This document shows positions 1 to 6,518 of a DNA stretch of 6,538 nucleotides, in pieces. Position numbers and translations under genes: made by a program. This DNA is from Smithellaceae bacterium (GTDB lineage Bacteria > Desulfobacterota > Syntrophia > Syntrophales > Smithellaceae). The DNA is taken from the NCBI GenBank assembly GCA_028701435.1, contig JAQVQT010000105.1:1-6538 (forward strand). The letters are read 5' to 3'. The notes below the pieces were generated by a model. That model made no database searches and had not been told where the DNA came from. It worked only from the letters and a program-made list of their open reading frames with translations. Numbering within the stretch: the first letter of the stretch is position 1; every line of letters begins with the position of its first letter.

Positions 1-852
1 GGCGCGCCTTTGAAAGACTACACCTGCACGGTGGACGCGCGCCGGACCATGAATTATGCCGCCGCGATCGGCGACGCCCACCCGGCCTACTTTGACGATG
101 AACGGCCCGGAGGCATTATCGCTTCGCCCCTTTTCCCCGTGGCTCTGACCTGGCCCATCCTCGAGAACATTACGGATTATCTGCAGGCGGATGCGTTTCC
201 CCGGGAGGTGCTTCTCACTCAAGTCCACTATAGCGAGCATCTCAGCCTTCACCGACCGGTGACGCCCGGTATGCATTTGACCATTCAAGGCGTCATCGCC
301 GCCATCCTGCCGCATCGGGCCGGAACCTACGTGGTGATCAGGTTTGATGCCCGGGATGACGAAGGCCGGCAGGTATTTACGGAACATCTCGGCGCGATGA
401 TGAGAGGCGTTGAGTGCGCCGACGCCGGAAAGGGCGGCGAAAGGCTTCCCGCTGTTTCTTCGCGGACCAGCGAGACGATCCTGCGGGAATCCAGCATTTT
501 GATTGATCCGCTGGCCCCCTTTATTTACGACGGCTGCACCAATATTTATTTTCCCATCCATACCTCCGTTCAGTTTGCGCATCAGGTGGGGCTGCCCGGA
601 ATCATTTACCAGGGAACGGCCACACTGGCCCTGTCCGTTCATCATCTTCTGAATCAGGAAGCGGAAGGAGATTCACGGCGCCTGACGACGGTTTTTTGCG
701 GGTTTTCCGGAATGGTCATCCCCGGTTCATCCATCCGGATTTGTCTGACCGGCAGGGAGGAAACAGCGGAAGCGACGGATCTCTTTTTCACCGTTTTGAA
801 CGCCGAAGGGAAAAAAGCGATCCGTGACGGGTATCTGCGACTGAAAAACTAA
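1..852 (+). CDS. MaoC-like double-hotdog (R)-specific enoyl-CoA hydratase/dehydratase family protein, probably 5'-partial
   Basis: Predicted cytosolic enzyme hydrating an enoyl-CoA or dehydrating a 3-hydroxyacyl-CoA; the substrate cannot be read from sequence. Residues are counted from the TTG at 10. The N-terminal half (about 1-135) matches FAS1-like/MaoC N-terminal dehydratase domains, with YAAAIGDAHPAYFDD at 16-30. The C-terminal half (about 165-280) is a second hotdog, with FPIHTSVQFA at 181-190, GLPGIIYQGTATLAL at 194-208 and VIPGS at 236-240. The frame is open to base 1 and its first codons read G-A-P-L before KDY, which resembles the usual lead-in of this family. The TTG at 10 is therefore probably not the true start, and no ribosome binding site can be assessed. 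The usual D-x4-H pair is split: D22 lies in the first half with Y27 in the His position, while H184 lies in the second half with I179 in the Asp position. The stop is 16 nt before the synthetase ATG, so co-transcription is likely. Confidence 0.85.
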   Translation, partial: GAPLKDYTCTVDARRTMNYAAAIGDAHPAYFDDERPGGIIASPLFPVALTWPILENITDYLQADAFPREVLLTQVHYSEHLSLHRPVTPGMHLTIQGVIAAILPHRAGTYVVIRFDARDDEGRQVFTEHLGAMMRGVECADAGKGGERLPAVSSRTSETILRESSILIDPLAPFIYDGCTNIYFPIHTSVQFAHQVGLPGIIYQGTATLALSVHHLLNQEAEGDSRRLTTVFCGFSGMVIPGSSIRICLTGREETAEATDLFFTVLNAEGKKAIRDGYLRLKN

Positions 853-856
853 AAAG

Positions 857-861
857 GGAGG
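857..861 (+). promoter_or_regulatory. Ribosome binding site of the acyl-CoA synthetase
   Basis: GGAGG, within AAAAAGGGAGGAAGC, lies 7 nt before the ATG at 869. It fixes that start codon, and its position just after the previous stop supports an operon. Confidence 0.85.
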
Positions 862-868
862 AAGCATC

Positions 869-2461
869 ATGATCTGGGAAAAGCTGAATCAAACATGGCA
901 TTATGTTGAAAAATGGGCCAGCGAGACGCCGGATGCCGATGCGCTGGTCTTTGGCGAAGAACGCCTCAACTGGCGCGAATTCGCGGCGGAGATGAATGCG
1001 GTTGCCCTTGCCTATCTGGAGATGGGAATTGAAAAAGGAGACCGGATCGCGCTTTTGTCCATGGCGCGCAATGAATTCCTCACGACCTACATGGCGGCGG
1101 GAAAGGTCGGAGCGATCTGGCTGGGTCTTTCCCCGAAGTACACACTGGAGGAACTCCGCTATCAGCTCAACGACTGCCGCCCCAAAATGCTGATCACCCT
1201 GCGGGAGTACATGGGCGCCGATCTTGCCGGGACGGTCGGCACGCTCAAAAAAGAGTGTCCCTTTCTGCAAAATGTCCTGGTGATCGGAGAGCCGTTTGAC
1301 GGCGCCGAAAATTATGCGGCCTACATTGGAAAAAATCGGAAGCACCTGGCCGCCGCGCTTGAGCAAAGAGCGGCGGAAGTCCGGGAAACGGACGATGCCC
1401 TGCTCTTATACACGTCCGGATCCACCGGCAAGCCCAAAGGGGTTGTCCATACCCATCGCAGCATTGTGGAAAATATAAAGGTGGAGGTCGGAAAATTCTA
1501 TTTTGATGAAAAGTCGCGGGGGCTTCTTCACTTTCCCATCAATCATGTGGCGGCGGATGTCGAAATCGGATTCGGGGCCATCATGTCCGGCGGCTGCATC
1601 GTTTGTATGGACAAGTTCGATCCGGCCCAGACGCTGAAAGTGATCGAGCAGGAAAAAATCACACATATCGGGCAGGTGCCGGTGATGTTTTTGTTGGAAT
1701 TTAAGCAGCCGGAATTCTGGACCTGCGATTTCAGCCATGTTCAGGCGTTTGTCTGGGCGGGGGCGGCCGCGCCGAAAGTCATGATCGATCTGCTCGAGCC
1801 GATCTGCAAAAAAACGGGGGCGAAGCTCATCACCGGCTACGGAAGCACGGAAGTATGCGGATTTATCACCTATACGGAAAAAGATGACGATGTGGAAACG
1901 CTGCTGAAGACGGCCGGAAAAATCGCGCAGCCTTTTGAACTGAAAATTGTGGATGCCGGACGCCGGGAACTGCCCGCGGGTGAAATAGGCGAAATTGCCG
2001 TGCGGGGTCCGTTCCTGATGAAGGGATACTACAACAAGCCGGAAGAAACGGCGCGCGTCGTGGACGGGGAAGGCTGGTATTACACGAGCGACCTGGCTTT
2101 TCAGGACGACAGGGGATATATTCACATCACCGGAAGACTTTCCGAAATGTTCAAAAGCGGCGGCGAAAATGTCTATCCGCGTGAAGTGGAGGAAGTGATC
2201 GAATCGCATGCGGCGGTCCTGTTTGCGGCGGTGATCGGCGTTCCGGACGACATCTACCAGGAAGTCGGCTGGGCCTTCGTCATGCCGACGCCGGGGCAAA
2301 ATGTAACCCAAGAGGATCTGCACGAATTGTGCAAAAACTCCCTGGCCAACTTCAAGGTTCCGAAGAAGTTCTTTATCCGGCCGATGCTTCCCCTGCTGGC
2401 GAGCGGCAAGGTGAACAAGATGGCCCTGAAGGAAGAAATCGGGGAAATGCTGAAAAAATAA
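869..2461 (+). CDS. AMP-forming acyl-CoA synthetase (acyl/aryl-CoA ligase)
   Basis: ANL-superfamily enzyme of 530 residues, close to the usual length. It activates a carboxylic acid with ATP to an acyl-adenylate, then forms the CoA thioester; cytosolic, with no signal peptide or membrane segment. Visible motifs: P-loop-like TSGSTGKPKG at 182-191; acyl-binding/adenine motif GYGSTE at 323-328; GWYYTSDL at 402-409 with the ribose-binding Asp at 408; hinge-region TGR at 421-423, then KSGGENVYPREVEE at 429-442; and SGK at 512-514, where K514 is the expected adenylation lysine. All core residues are present, so it should be active. The start is fixed by a strong Shine-Dalgarno. The chain length and structure of the acid cannot be told from sequence; fatty acid, cyclic and aromatic acid ligases all share these motifs. 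Its upstream partner, a MaoC-like protein, suggests the product enters a beta-oxidation-like or ring-modifying route. The first gene stops 16 nt upstream. Confidence 0.95.
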   Translation: MIWEKLNQTWHYVEKWASETPDADALVFGEERLNWREFAAEMNAVALAYLEMGIEKGDRIALLSMARNEFLTTYMAAGKVGAIWLGLSPKYTLEELRYQLNDCRPKMLITLREYMGADLAGTVGTLKKECPFLQNVLVIGEPFDGAENYAAYIGKNRKHLAAALEQRAAEVRETDDALLLYTSGSTGKPKGVVHTHRSIVENIKVEVGKFYFDEKSRGLLHFPINHVAADVEIGFGAIMSGGCIVCMDKFDPAQTLKVIEQEKITHIGQVPVMFLLEFKQPEFWTCDFSHVQAFVWAGAAAPKVMIDLLEPICKKTGAKLITGYGSTEVCGFITYTEKDDDVETLLKTAGKIAQPFELKIVDAGRRELPAGEIGEIAVRGPFLMKGYYNKPEETARVVDGEGWYYTSDLAFQDDRGYIHITGRLSEMFKSGGENVYPREVEEVIESHAAVLFAAVIGVPDDIYQEVGWAFVMPTPGQNVTQEDLHELCKNSLANFKVPKKFFIRPMLPLLASGKVNKMALKEEIGEMLKK

Positions 2462-2479
2462 CCAGCGGGGTTTTCTTTT
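2460..2479 (+). terminator. Weak terminator-like dyad after the synthetase gene
   Basis: AACC (2460-2463) can pair with GGTT (2469-2472) around a 5-nt loop, followed by TTCTTTT. The stem is only 4 bp and overlaps the stop codon, so rho-independent function is doubtful. Its position, between the two-gene unit and a new promoter candidate, is the main argument. A second small dyad, ACGGA/TCCGT at 2495-2509, has no T tract. Confidence 0.22.
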
Positions 2480-2564
2480 ACAATTGCAATAAAAACGGAT
2501 ATTTTCCGTGGCGGGTCGCTGCGGGCGGATCGTTGCGCATTTCTGCGAGAGGAACATTTTGCCC

Positions 2565-2591
2565 TTGACATATAGTATCATTTTATATAGG
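2565..2591 (+). promoter_or_regulatory. Candidate sigma-70 promoter for the PAS-GGDEF gene
   Basis: A perfect TTGACA (-35) at 2565-2570 is followed by AT-rich DNA containing TATATA (2584-2589) and TATAGG (2586-2591). Spacing to TATAGG is 15 bp, shorter than the ideal 17, so the -10 assignment is uncertain. The hexamer ATATAG occurs twice (2570-2575 and 2585-2590), 15 bp apart start to start, and could be an activator or repressor contact. The AT-rich dip in an otherwise GC-rich window supports a promoter here. It would give a leader of about 80-110 nt. Confidence 0.5.
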
Positions 2592-2606
2592 CACCATTGG
2601 AAAATT

Positions 2607-2660
2607 TGCCGACCTGAAAGAATGAAATTGCATTTCCGGCATTCTCAGGATTTTGTTTTT
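2607..2660 (+). promoter_or_regulatory. Nested inverted repeats plus T-rich run in the leader of the PAS-GGDEF gene
   Basis: An inner hairpin GAAAT/ATTTC (2624-2628 with 2632-2636, loop TGC) can be extended in two competing ways. One is AGAATG (2619-2624) with CATTCT (2640-2645). The other is TGCCG (2607-2611) with CGGCA (2637-2641). The T-rich run TTTTGTTTTT follows at 2651-2660. This could be an attenuator-like leader, an operator dyad, or chance. The stem is mostly A-T and the T run starts five bases after the longer stem, so termination would be weak. It does not resemble a known c-di-GMP riboswitch that I can recognise. Confidence 0.25.
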
Positions 2661-2680
2661 AAAATTCGACTGTTGGGTAT

Positions 2681-4744
2681 GTGATACGCATAATGGAAAC
2701 ATTGCAACGTAGAATGGCATGCGACCAGGATGAAGCCGTGCTCCCAGAGAGCGAAGAAATGTATCGCGCGGTCGTCGAAAGCTCTCAGGATGCCATGCTG
2801 ATTCTTGACGATCAATTCCGCATTATCTTTGTCAATGAAACAGTCTGCCGCGTCAGCGGGTTTTCCCGTCAGGATTTCCTGGGCCATAATTTCATGGATT
2901 TTCTTCCCCCGGCAAGCCGGGACGGTGTTGTTGAGCGCTACCGGAAGCGTCAACAGGGGGAAAATCCGCCCTCCAAATACGATATCTCCTATCTGAGGAA
3001 GAATGGAGAGTATCGCCACTCCGAACTGAAAACCTCCGTTTTTCTCAACAGCAAGGGAAAAGTCTGGACGATCTGCCAGATGAGCGACGTCACGGATTTG
3101 CGCCTTGCGCAAAAAGCCCTTCGGAAAAGCGAGGAGCGGCTCCGCCGGATCACGGACAACATGGAGGATCTGATTCTACAAGTCAACCTGGAGGGGACGA
3201 TTGAATTTATCTCCCCGTCGGTCAAGCAGGTTCTGGACTACGATATTGACGATTTGCTTGGGCGTTCGGTGATTTCCTATATCCATGAAGAAGATCTTTT
3301 CCGTGCCATGCAGGTTTTGAAAAAAGGGGGAAAGAAAGGGGAAAACAAAACTGAAATCCGCATCCGTCATCGGGACGGCCGTTTTTTCTGGTTTGAAGTG
3401 GTCGGCACTCCCCTTCGAAACGAAGAGGGAAGAATTGTTGGCGCCGTGCTGGGCGGTCGGGATGTCACGCAAAGAAAAGAGATCGAAGACCACCTGCATC
3501 AGAGCGAGGAGACGTTCCAGGCTCTTACGGAAAGCACGGGCGTGGCGATCTTCGTTGTTCAGGGCGAGAAATTTCGCTATATTAACAAAGCATTTACGGT
3601 TCTTTCCGGCTACACGATGGAAGATCTGGGCGATCTTCGCTTCTGGGACCTCATCGCGCCGGAGATGAAGGACTTTGTACGACAACAGGGATTGGCCCGC
3701 CAGCGCGGTGAAAAACTGCTGTCGAACTATGAAATCAAATATCTGACGAAAACCGGCGAGAGAAGAATCGGCGACTTCGCGGCGACCTTTATCCATTATG
3801 AAGGTCAGCCGGCCATGATCGCTTCGATTTCCGACACCACGGATCGGAAGAAGAAGGAAGAAGAATTACGGGCCAGCGAAGAGCGCTACCGCACGATTAT
3901 CGAGAATATCGAAGATGGCTTTTTTGAGGTGAACCTCAAAGGCGACATGATCGATGTAAGCGATCCCTGCCTGAAGATTACGGGTACCAATCGGGACGGC
4001 ATTATCGGCATGAACTTTCGTGAATTCTCGCCGCAGGAGAACTGGCCTAAAATATACCAGGCGTTCTACAAAGTTTACGAGACCGGTGAGCCGTTGAAAG
4101 GCCTGGCATGGGAAACGGTCCGTCCGGACGGGAAGCGTCAGTTTATCGAGGTTTCCGTAACGTTAAAGAGAGACGCAGAAGGACAGCCGGTCGGTTTCCG
4201 GGGGATCGTTCGGGATGTGACGGAGCGCAAGCAAAAAGAAGACACAATCCAGTGGATGGCTTATCATGACATTCTGACGGGCCTTCCCAACCGGGCCCTT
4301 TTTTACGACCGCGCCGCCATGGTTCTGGCTCAGGCCAAAAGGAAACAATGGCGGTTCGGCCTCATGATGCTTGACCTCGATCGTTTCAAGGACGTCAATG
4401 ATACATACGGACACGATGCCGGAGACAAGCTCCTGATCGGGGTGGCCCGGTGCCTGGAAGAGGCGGTGCGGGAGCAGGATACGGTGGCCCGCATCGGCGG
4501 GGACGAGTTTGTCATCATTCTTCCGGAAGTTTCCAGCCGCGACGACGTGAAGATGATCGGGGAGAGGATCGCCGTAGGCTTCCAAAAGCCGATTTCGATC
4601 GGTCAAAATGAATTGACCGCGGCTTTCAGCATCGGCATGGCCCTTTATCCCGATGATTCCGGCGATATTGAAGGCCTGATGCGACGCGCGGATGAGGCGA
4701 TGTACAACATCAAAGTCGAGGGAGGCGGTCTGCATTGTAAATGA
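2681..4744 (+). CDS. Diguanylate cyclase with four PAS sensor domains (PAS-PAS-PAS-PAS-GGDEF)
   Basis: Predicted cytosolic sensor making c-di-GMP from two GTP; no signal peptide or membrane segment is seen. PAS domains lie at about 25-145, 152-270, 274-392 and 399-517, joined by short charged helices with the typical DVTxRK and SEER ends. The GGDEF domain (about 521-680) has DILTGLPNR at 530-538, LDLDRFKDVND at 564-574, the intact signature GGDEF at 606-610, and an RxxD inhibitory site (REQD, 597-600) five residues before it. Catalytic activity with product feedback is therefore expected. No EAL or HD-GYP domain is present. The PAS ligand is unknown, and no haem or flavin motif is evident. 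PAS1 resembles PAS3 and PAS2 resembles PAS4. The start is uncertain: GTG 2681, ATG 2693 and ATG 2714 are all in frame and none has a good ribosome binding site. The C-terminal tail after AMYNIK is short. A promoter candidate lies upstream. Confidence 0.93.
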   Translation: MIRIMETLQRRMACDQDEAVLPESEEMYRAVVESSQDAMLILDDQFRIIFVNETVCRVSGFSRQDFLGHNFMDFLPPASRDGVVERYRKRQQGENPPSKYDISYLRKNGEYRHSELKTSVFLNSKGKVWTICQMSDVTDLRLAQKALRKSEERLRRITDNMEDLILQVNLEGTIEFISPSVKQVLDYDIDDLLGRSVISYIHEEDLFRAMQVLKKGGKKGENKTEIRIRHRDGRFFWFEVVGTPLRNEEGRIVGAVLGGRDVTQRKEIEDHLHQSEETFQALTESTGVAIFVVQGEKFRYINKAFTVLSGYTMEDLGDLRFWDLIAPEMKDFVRQQGLARQRGEKLLSNYEIKYLTKTGERRIGDFAATFIHYEGQPAMIASISDTTDRKKKEEELRASEERYRTIIENIEDGFFEVNLKGDMIDVSDPCLKITGTNRDGIIGMNFREFSPQENWPKIYQAFYKVYETGEPLKGLAWETVRPDGKRQFIEVSVTLKRDAEGQPVGFRGIVRDVTERKQKEDTIQWMAYHDILTGLPNRALFYDRAAMVLAQAKRKQWRFGLMMLDLDRFKDVNDTYGHDAGDKLLIGVARCLEEAVREQDTVARIGGDEFVIILPEVSSRDDVKMIGERIAVGFQKPISIGQNELTAAFSIGMALYPDDSGDIEGLMRRADEAMYNIKVEGGGLHCK

Positions 4745-4781
4745 TGCTTCAGGAATTTCCATCCGCCCGGTACGATTCTTT

Positions 4782-5687
4782 ATGAGACAGCAGGCCAAAG
4801 GTCAAATCCATGAACGGATCACCGCCATTCCGAATGCCTGGTATCCCATTTACCTAGTGCGGGGGGAAAAAAGGAATCTGGTGATAGACGCGGGAGTGAA
4901 TCTTTTAGGTCCCCGCTACTACGAGGTTATTCGGGAAACGCTTGGAGATGACCAGCCGCTCCATTATCTCTTTTTGACGCATTCTCATTATGATCACATT
5001 GGCTCCGCCGGCTATCTGAAGGAGCGCTTTTCGGGCCTGAAGATCGGAGCGCATGAAAGGCTGGCAAGCCTGATGCAAAAGCCGACCGTTCTGGACATGA
5101 TGAACCGCTTGAGCGGCAATCATGTCGAACTGCACAAATATAATCCAGACGCCGAAGATCTGACGCTGTGCCCGTTTGACATCGACATTCCGCTGAAACA
5201 GGAAGGCCGTTTTGATCTGGGGGGACTGACCTGCTGCGTCTATGAAACCCCCGGCCACACGAAGGATTCCCTGTCTTTTTATTTTCCGGAAATTCAAGCC
5301 CTGTTTCCGGGCGAATCGGCGGGTGTGCTGCAGGGGACGACAGGCAGTGAGATACAGGTTGAATTTCTTTCCTCCTATCAGGACTACATCGATTCTCTCA
5401 AGCAAATGATTGCGCTCCGGCCGGCAATCCTTTGTCTGGGACACGGCTGGGTACTCGACGGCAAAGACGCGGAGGTTTTTTTACAACGTTCCCTTGCGGA
5501 AACCTACCGCTACCGTGAATTGATCGAAACATACCTGATGTCCGCGGGCGGTGATGCGCAAAGGGCCACGGAAGAAATGGCGTATACCGAATACGACGTC
5601 AAAGGCGGTATTTTTCAGGAGAAAATTTCCTACGTGACGAATTTGAGCGCCCAGGTGAGACACATTGCCGGGTTGAATGGTCCATAA
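4782..5687 (+). CDS. Metallo-beta-lactamase-fold hydrolase
   Basis: Predicted cytosolic dinuclear-metal hydrolase of 301 residues; thioester, lactone or other ester substrates are possible, and none can be chosen from sequence. The metal motif is THSHYDH at 66-72 (H67, H69, D71, H72), followed by PGHT with H159 and LGHG with H221. The position that normally carries the bridging Asp reads LFPGES, giving E178. Residues from about 230 onward form a helical, winged-helix-like C-terminal extension (RYRELIETYL at 243-252), as in LACTB2-type proteins. The ATG at 4782 is chosen because the conserved fold starts soon after it. An upstream in-frame ATG at 4692 would overlap the diguanylate cyclase gene by 53 nt and add residues that do not look like the family. 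No Shine-Dalgarno precedes 4782. The gap after the upstream stop is 37 nt, so read-through from that gene is likely. Confidence 0.88.
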   Translation: MRQQAKGQIHERITAIPNAWYPIYLVRGEKRNLVIDAGVNLLGPRYYEVIRETLGDDQPLHYLFLTHSHYDHIGSAGYLKERFSGLKIGAHERLASLMQKPTVLDMMNRLSGNHVELHKYNPDAEDLTLCPFDIDIPLKQEGRFDLGGLTCCVYETPGHTKDSLSFYFPEIQALFPGESAGVLQGTTGSEIQVEFLSSYQDYIDSLKQMIALRPAILCLGHGWVLDGKDAEVFLQRSLAETYRYRELIETYLMSAGGDAQRATEEMAYTEYDVKGGIFQEKISYVTNLSAQVRHIAGLNGP

Positions 5688-5733
5688 CTTTTCCTTTCCC
5701 TGTTACCATGATCTTGCGTCATCCTTTACAAGA

Positions 5734-5739
5734 AAGGAG
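5734..5739 (+). promoter_or_regulatory. Ribosome binding site of the cyclase-family gene
   Basis: AAGGAG, within AGAAAGGAGT, sits 8 nt before the ATG at 5748 and decides that start. The 60-nt gap after the previous stop (5688-5747) shows no convincing terminator or promoter, so the gene is probably transcribed with the upstream hydrolase. Confidence 0.88.
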
Positions 5740-5747
5740 TTGCTGAA

Positions 5748-6518
5748 ATGAGTCGGTTCATTGACCTTTCCGTGGCGATAGAGAGCGGATTGCCCAGCGA
5801 TCCGCCGATGATGATTCCCAAAATTATGTACATTGATCATGCGCTGGGGGCCGAGAGCATGAAGGCCTTCTATCCCGGACTGACGGCCTCCGACCTGCCG
5901 GACGGATTGGGGTGGGCGCTTGAAATTCTGGAGGTTTCGACGCACGCGGGTACGCACATGGACGCGCCCTGGCATTATCATCCCACGCAGGACGGGGGGA
6001 AGCCGGCCCTGACCATCGATCAGTTTCCGCTGGAGTGGGGAGTGGGAAATGGCGTGAAGCTTGACTTCTCCGGCTTTCCGGACGGCTACAACATTACGGT
6101 TGAAGATGTTCAATTCAAACTCAAGGAAATAAATTACTCGCTTCAGGCGGGGGATGTTTTTCTGGCGCAAAGCGGCGCCGCGCCTTACTGGGGCACGCCC
6201 GAATATCTTGTAAAGGGCTGTGGATTCAGCAAGGCGGCGACGCTCTGGATTCTGAATCAGGGTGTTCACGTGGTCGGGACGGACGGCTGGAGCTGGGACC
6301 GGCCGCTGCCATTTCAGGCGGAGGAGTTCAGCCGCACGAAGGACGCTTCGCTGATCTGGGAAGGACATTTCGCGGGGATCGACAAGGGCTATTTTCAGAT
6401 TGAAAAGCTGGCGAATCTGGAAAAAATTCCGTCAACCGGTTTCAGGTTTTACTGCTTCCCGGTGAAAATAAAGGGCGCGAGCGCCGGATGGATCAGGGCG
6501 GTCGCGGAGATCTTATAA
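5748..6518 (+). CDS. Cyclase-family metal-dependent hydrolase (kynurenine formamidase/isatin hydrolase-like)
   Basis: A 256-residue cytosolic protein of the cyclase family (Pfam PF04199), whose characterised members hydrolyse amides or cyclic amides with Mn or Zn (kynurenine formamidase, isatin hydrolase); others are linked to polyketide cyclisation. The signature is THAGTHMDAPWHYHP at 65-79, giving H66, H70 and D72 as likely metal ligands and H76 as a further active-site residue. GTDGWSWD at 177-184 is the second conserved block. H207 (WEGHFAG) and E219 (FQIEK) fit the C-terminal conserved His and Glu. It is longer than typical kynurenine formamidases of about 210 residues, and no other tryptophan-degradation gene is present, so a formamidase role is not favoured. 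Given its neighbours it may open or close a ring, or hydrolyse an intermediate, in a CoA-linked pathway; this is inference. It ends 20 nt before the window edge, so downstream operon partners are not visible. Confidence 0.92.
   Translation: MSRFIDLSVAIESGLPSDPPMMIPKIMYIDHALGAESMKAFYPGLTASDLPDGLGWALEILEVSTHAGTHMDAPWHYHPTQDGGKPALTIDQFPLEWGVGNGVKLDFSGFPDGYNITVEDVQFKLKEINYSLQAGDVFLAQSGAAPYWGTPEYLVKGCGFSKAATLWILNQGVHVVGTDGWSWDRPLPFQAEEFSRTKDASLIWEGHFAGIDKGYFQIEKLANLEKIPSTGFRFYCFPVKIKGASAGWIRAVAEIL

Noticed and set aside
1..8. GGCGCGCC at the window start, matching an 8-base restriction site and hinting at a vector junction
   Set aside because: The bases continue the MaoC-like reading frame as G-A-P with family-like sequence, and GC-rich genomes contain this octamer by chance. 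There is no other sign of vector sequence.
1406..2581. A 391-codon open frame on the - strand antisense to the synthetase gene
   Set aside because: The opposite strand encodes an unmistakable full-length acyl-CoA synthetase. The antisense product is rich in Arg, His and Phe with no recognisable domain, as expected for a shadow frame in GC-rich coding DNA.
2590..2609. A sigma-54-like element (GGCAC followed by TTGC)
   Set aside because: The gap between the two blocks is about 11 bases, too long for the fixed -24/-12 spacing.
2681..2693. A possible CRP-type site around TGTGATACGCATA
   Set aside because: Only one half-site (TGTGA) is present; the matching TCACA half is missing, and it overlaps the start codon.
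3176..3796. A - strand open frame of 206 codons within the PAS region, and a similar one at 4163-4798
   Set aside because: Both are antisense to well-defined PAS and GGDEF domains and show no recognisable domain or ribosome binding site.
4692..4781. An N-terminal extension of the MBL hydrolase starting at ATG 4692
   Set aside because: It would overlap the GGDEF coding end in another frame. Its residues do not resemble MBL-fold N-termini, and no ribosome binding site precedes it.
5703..6368. A 221-codon open frame on the - strand antisense to the cyclase-family gene
   Set aside because: It has an Arg-rich composition and no family features, and it lies almost entirely over a gene with clear catalytic motifs and a strong ribosome binding site.
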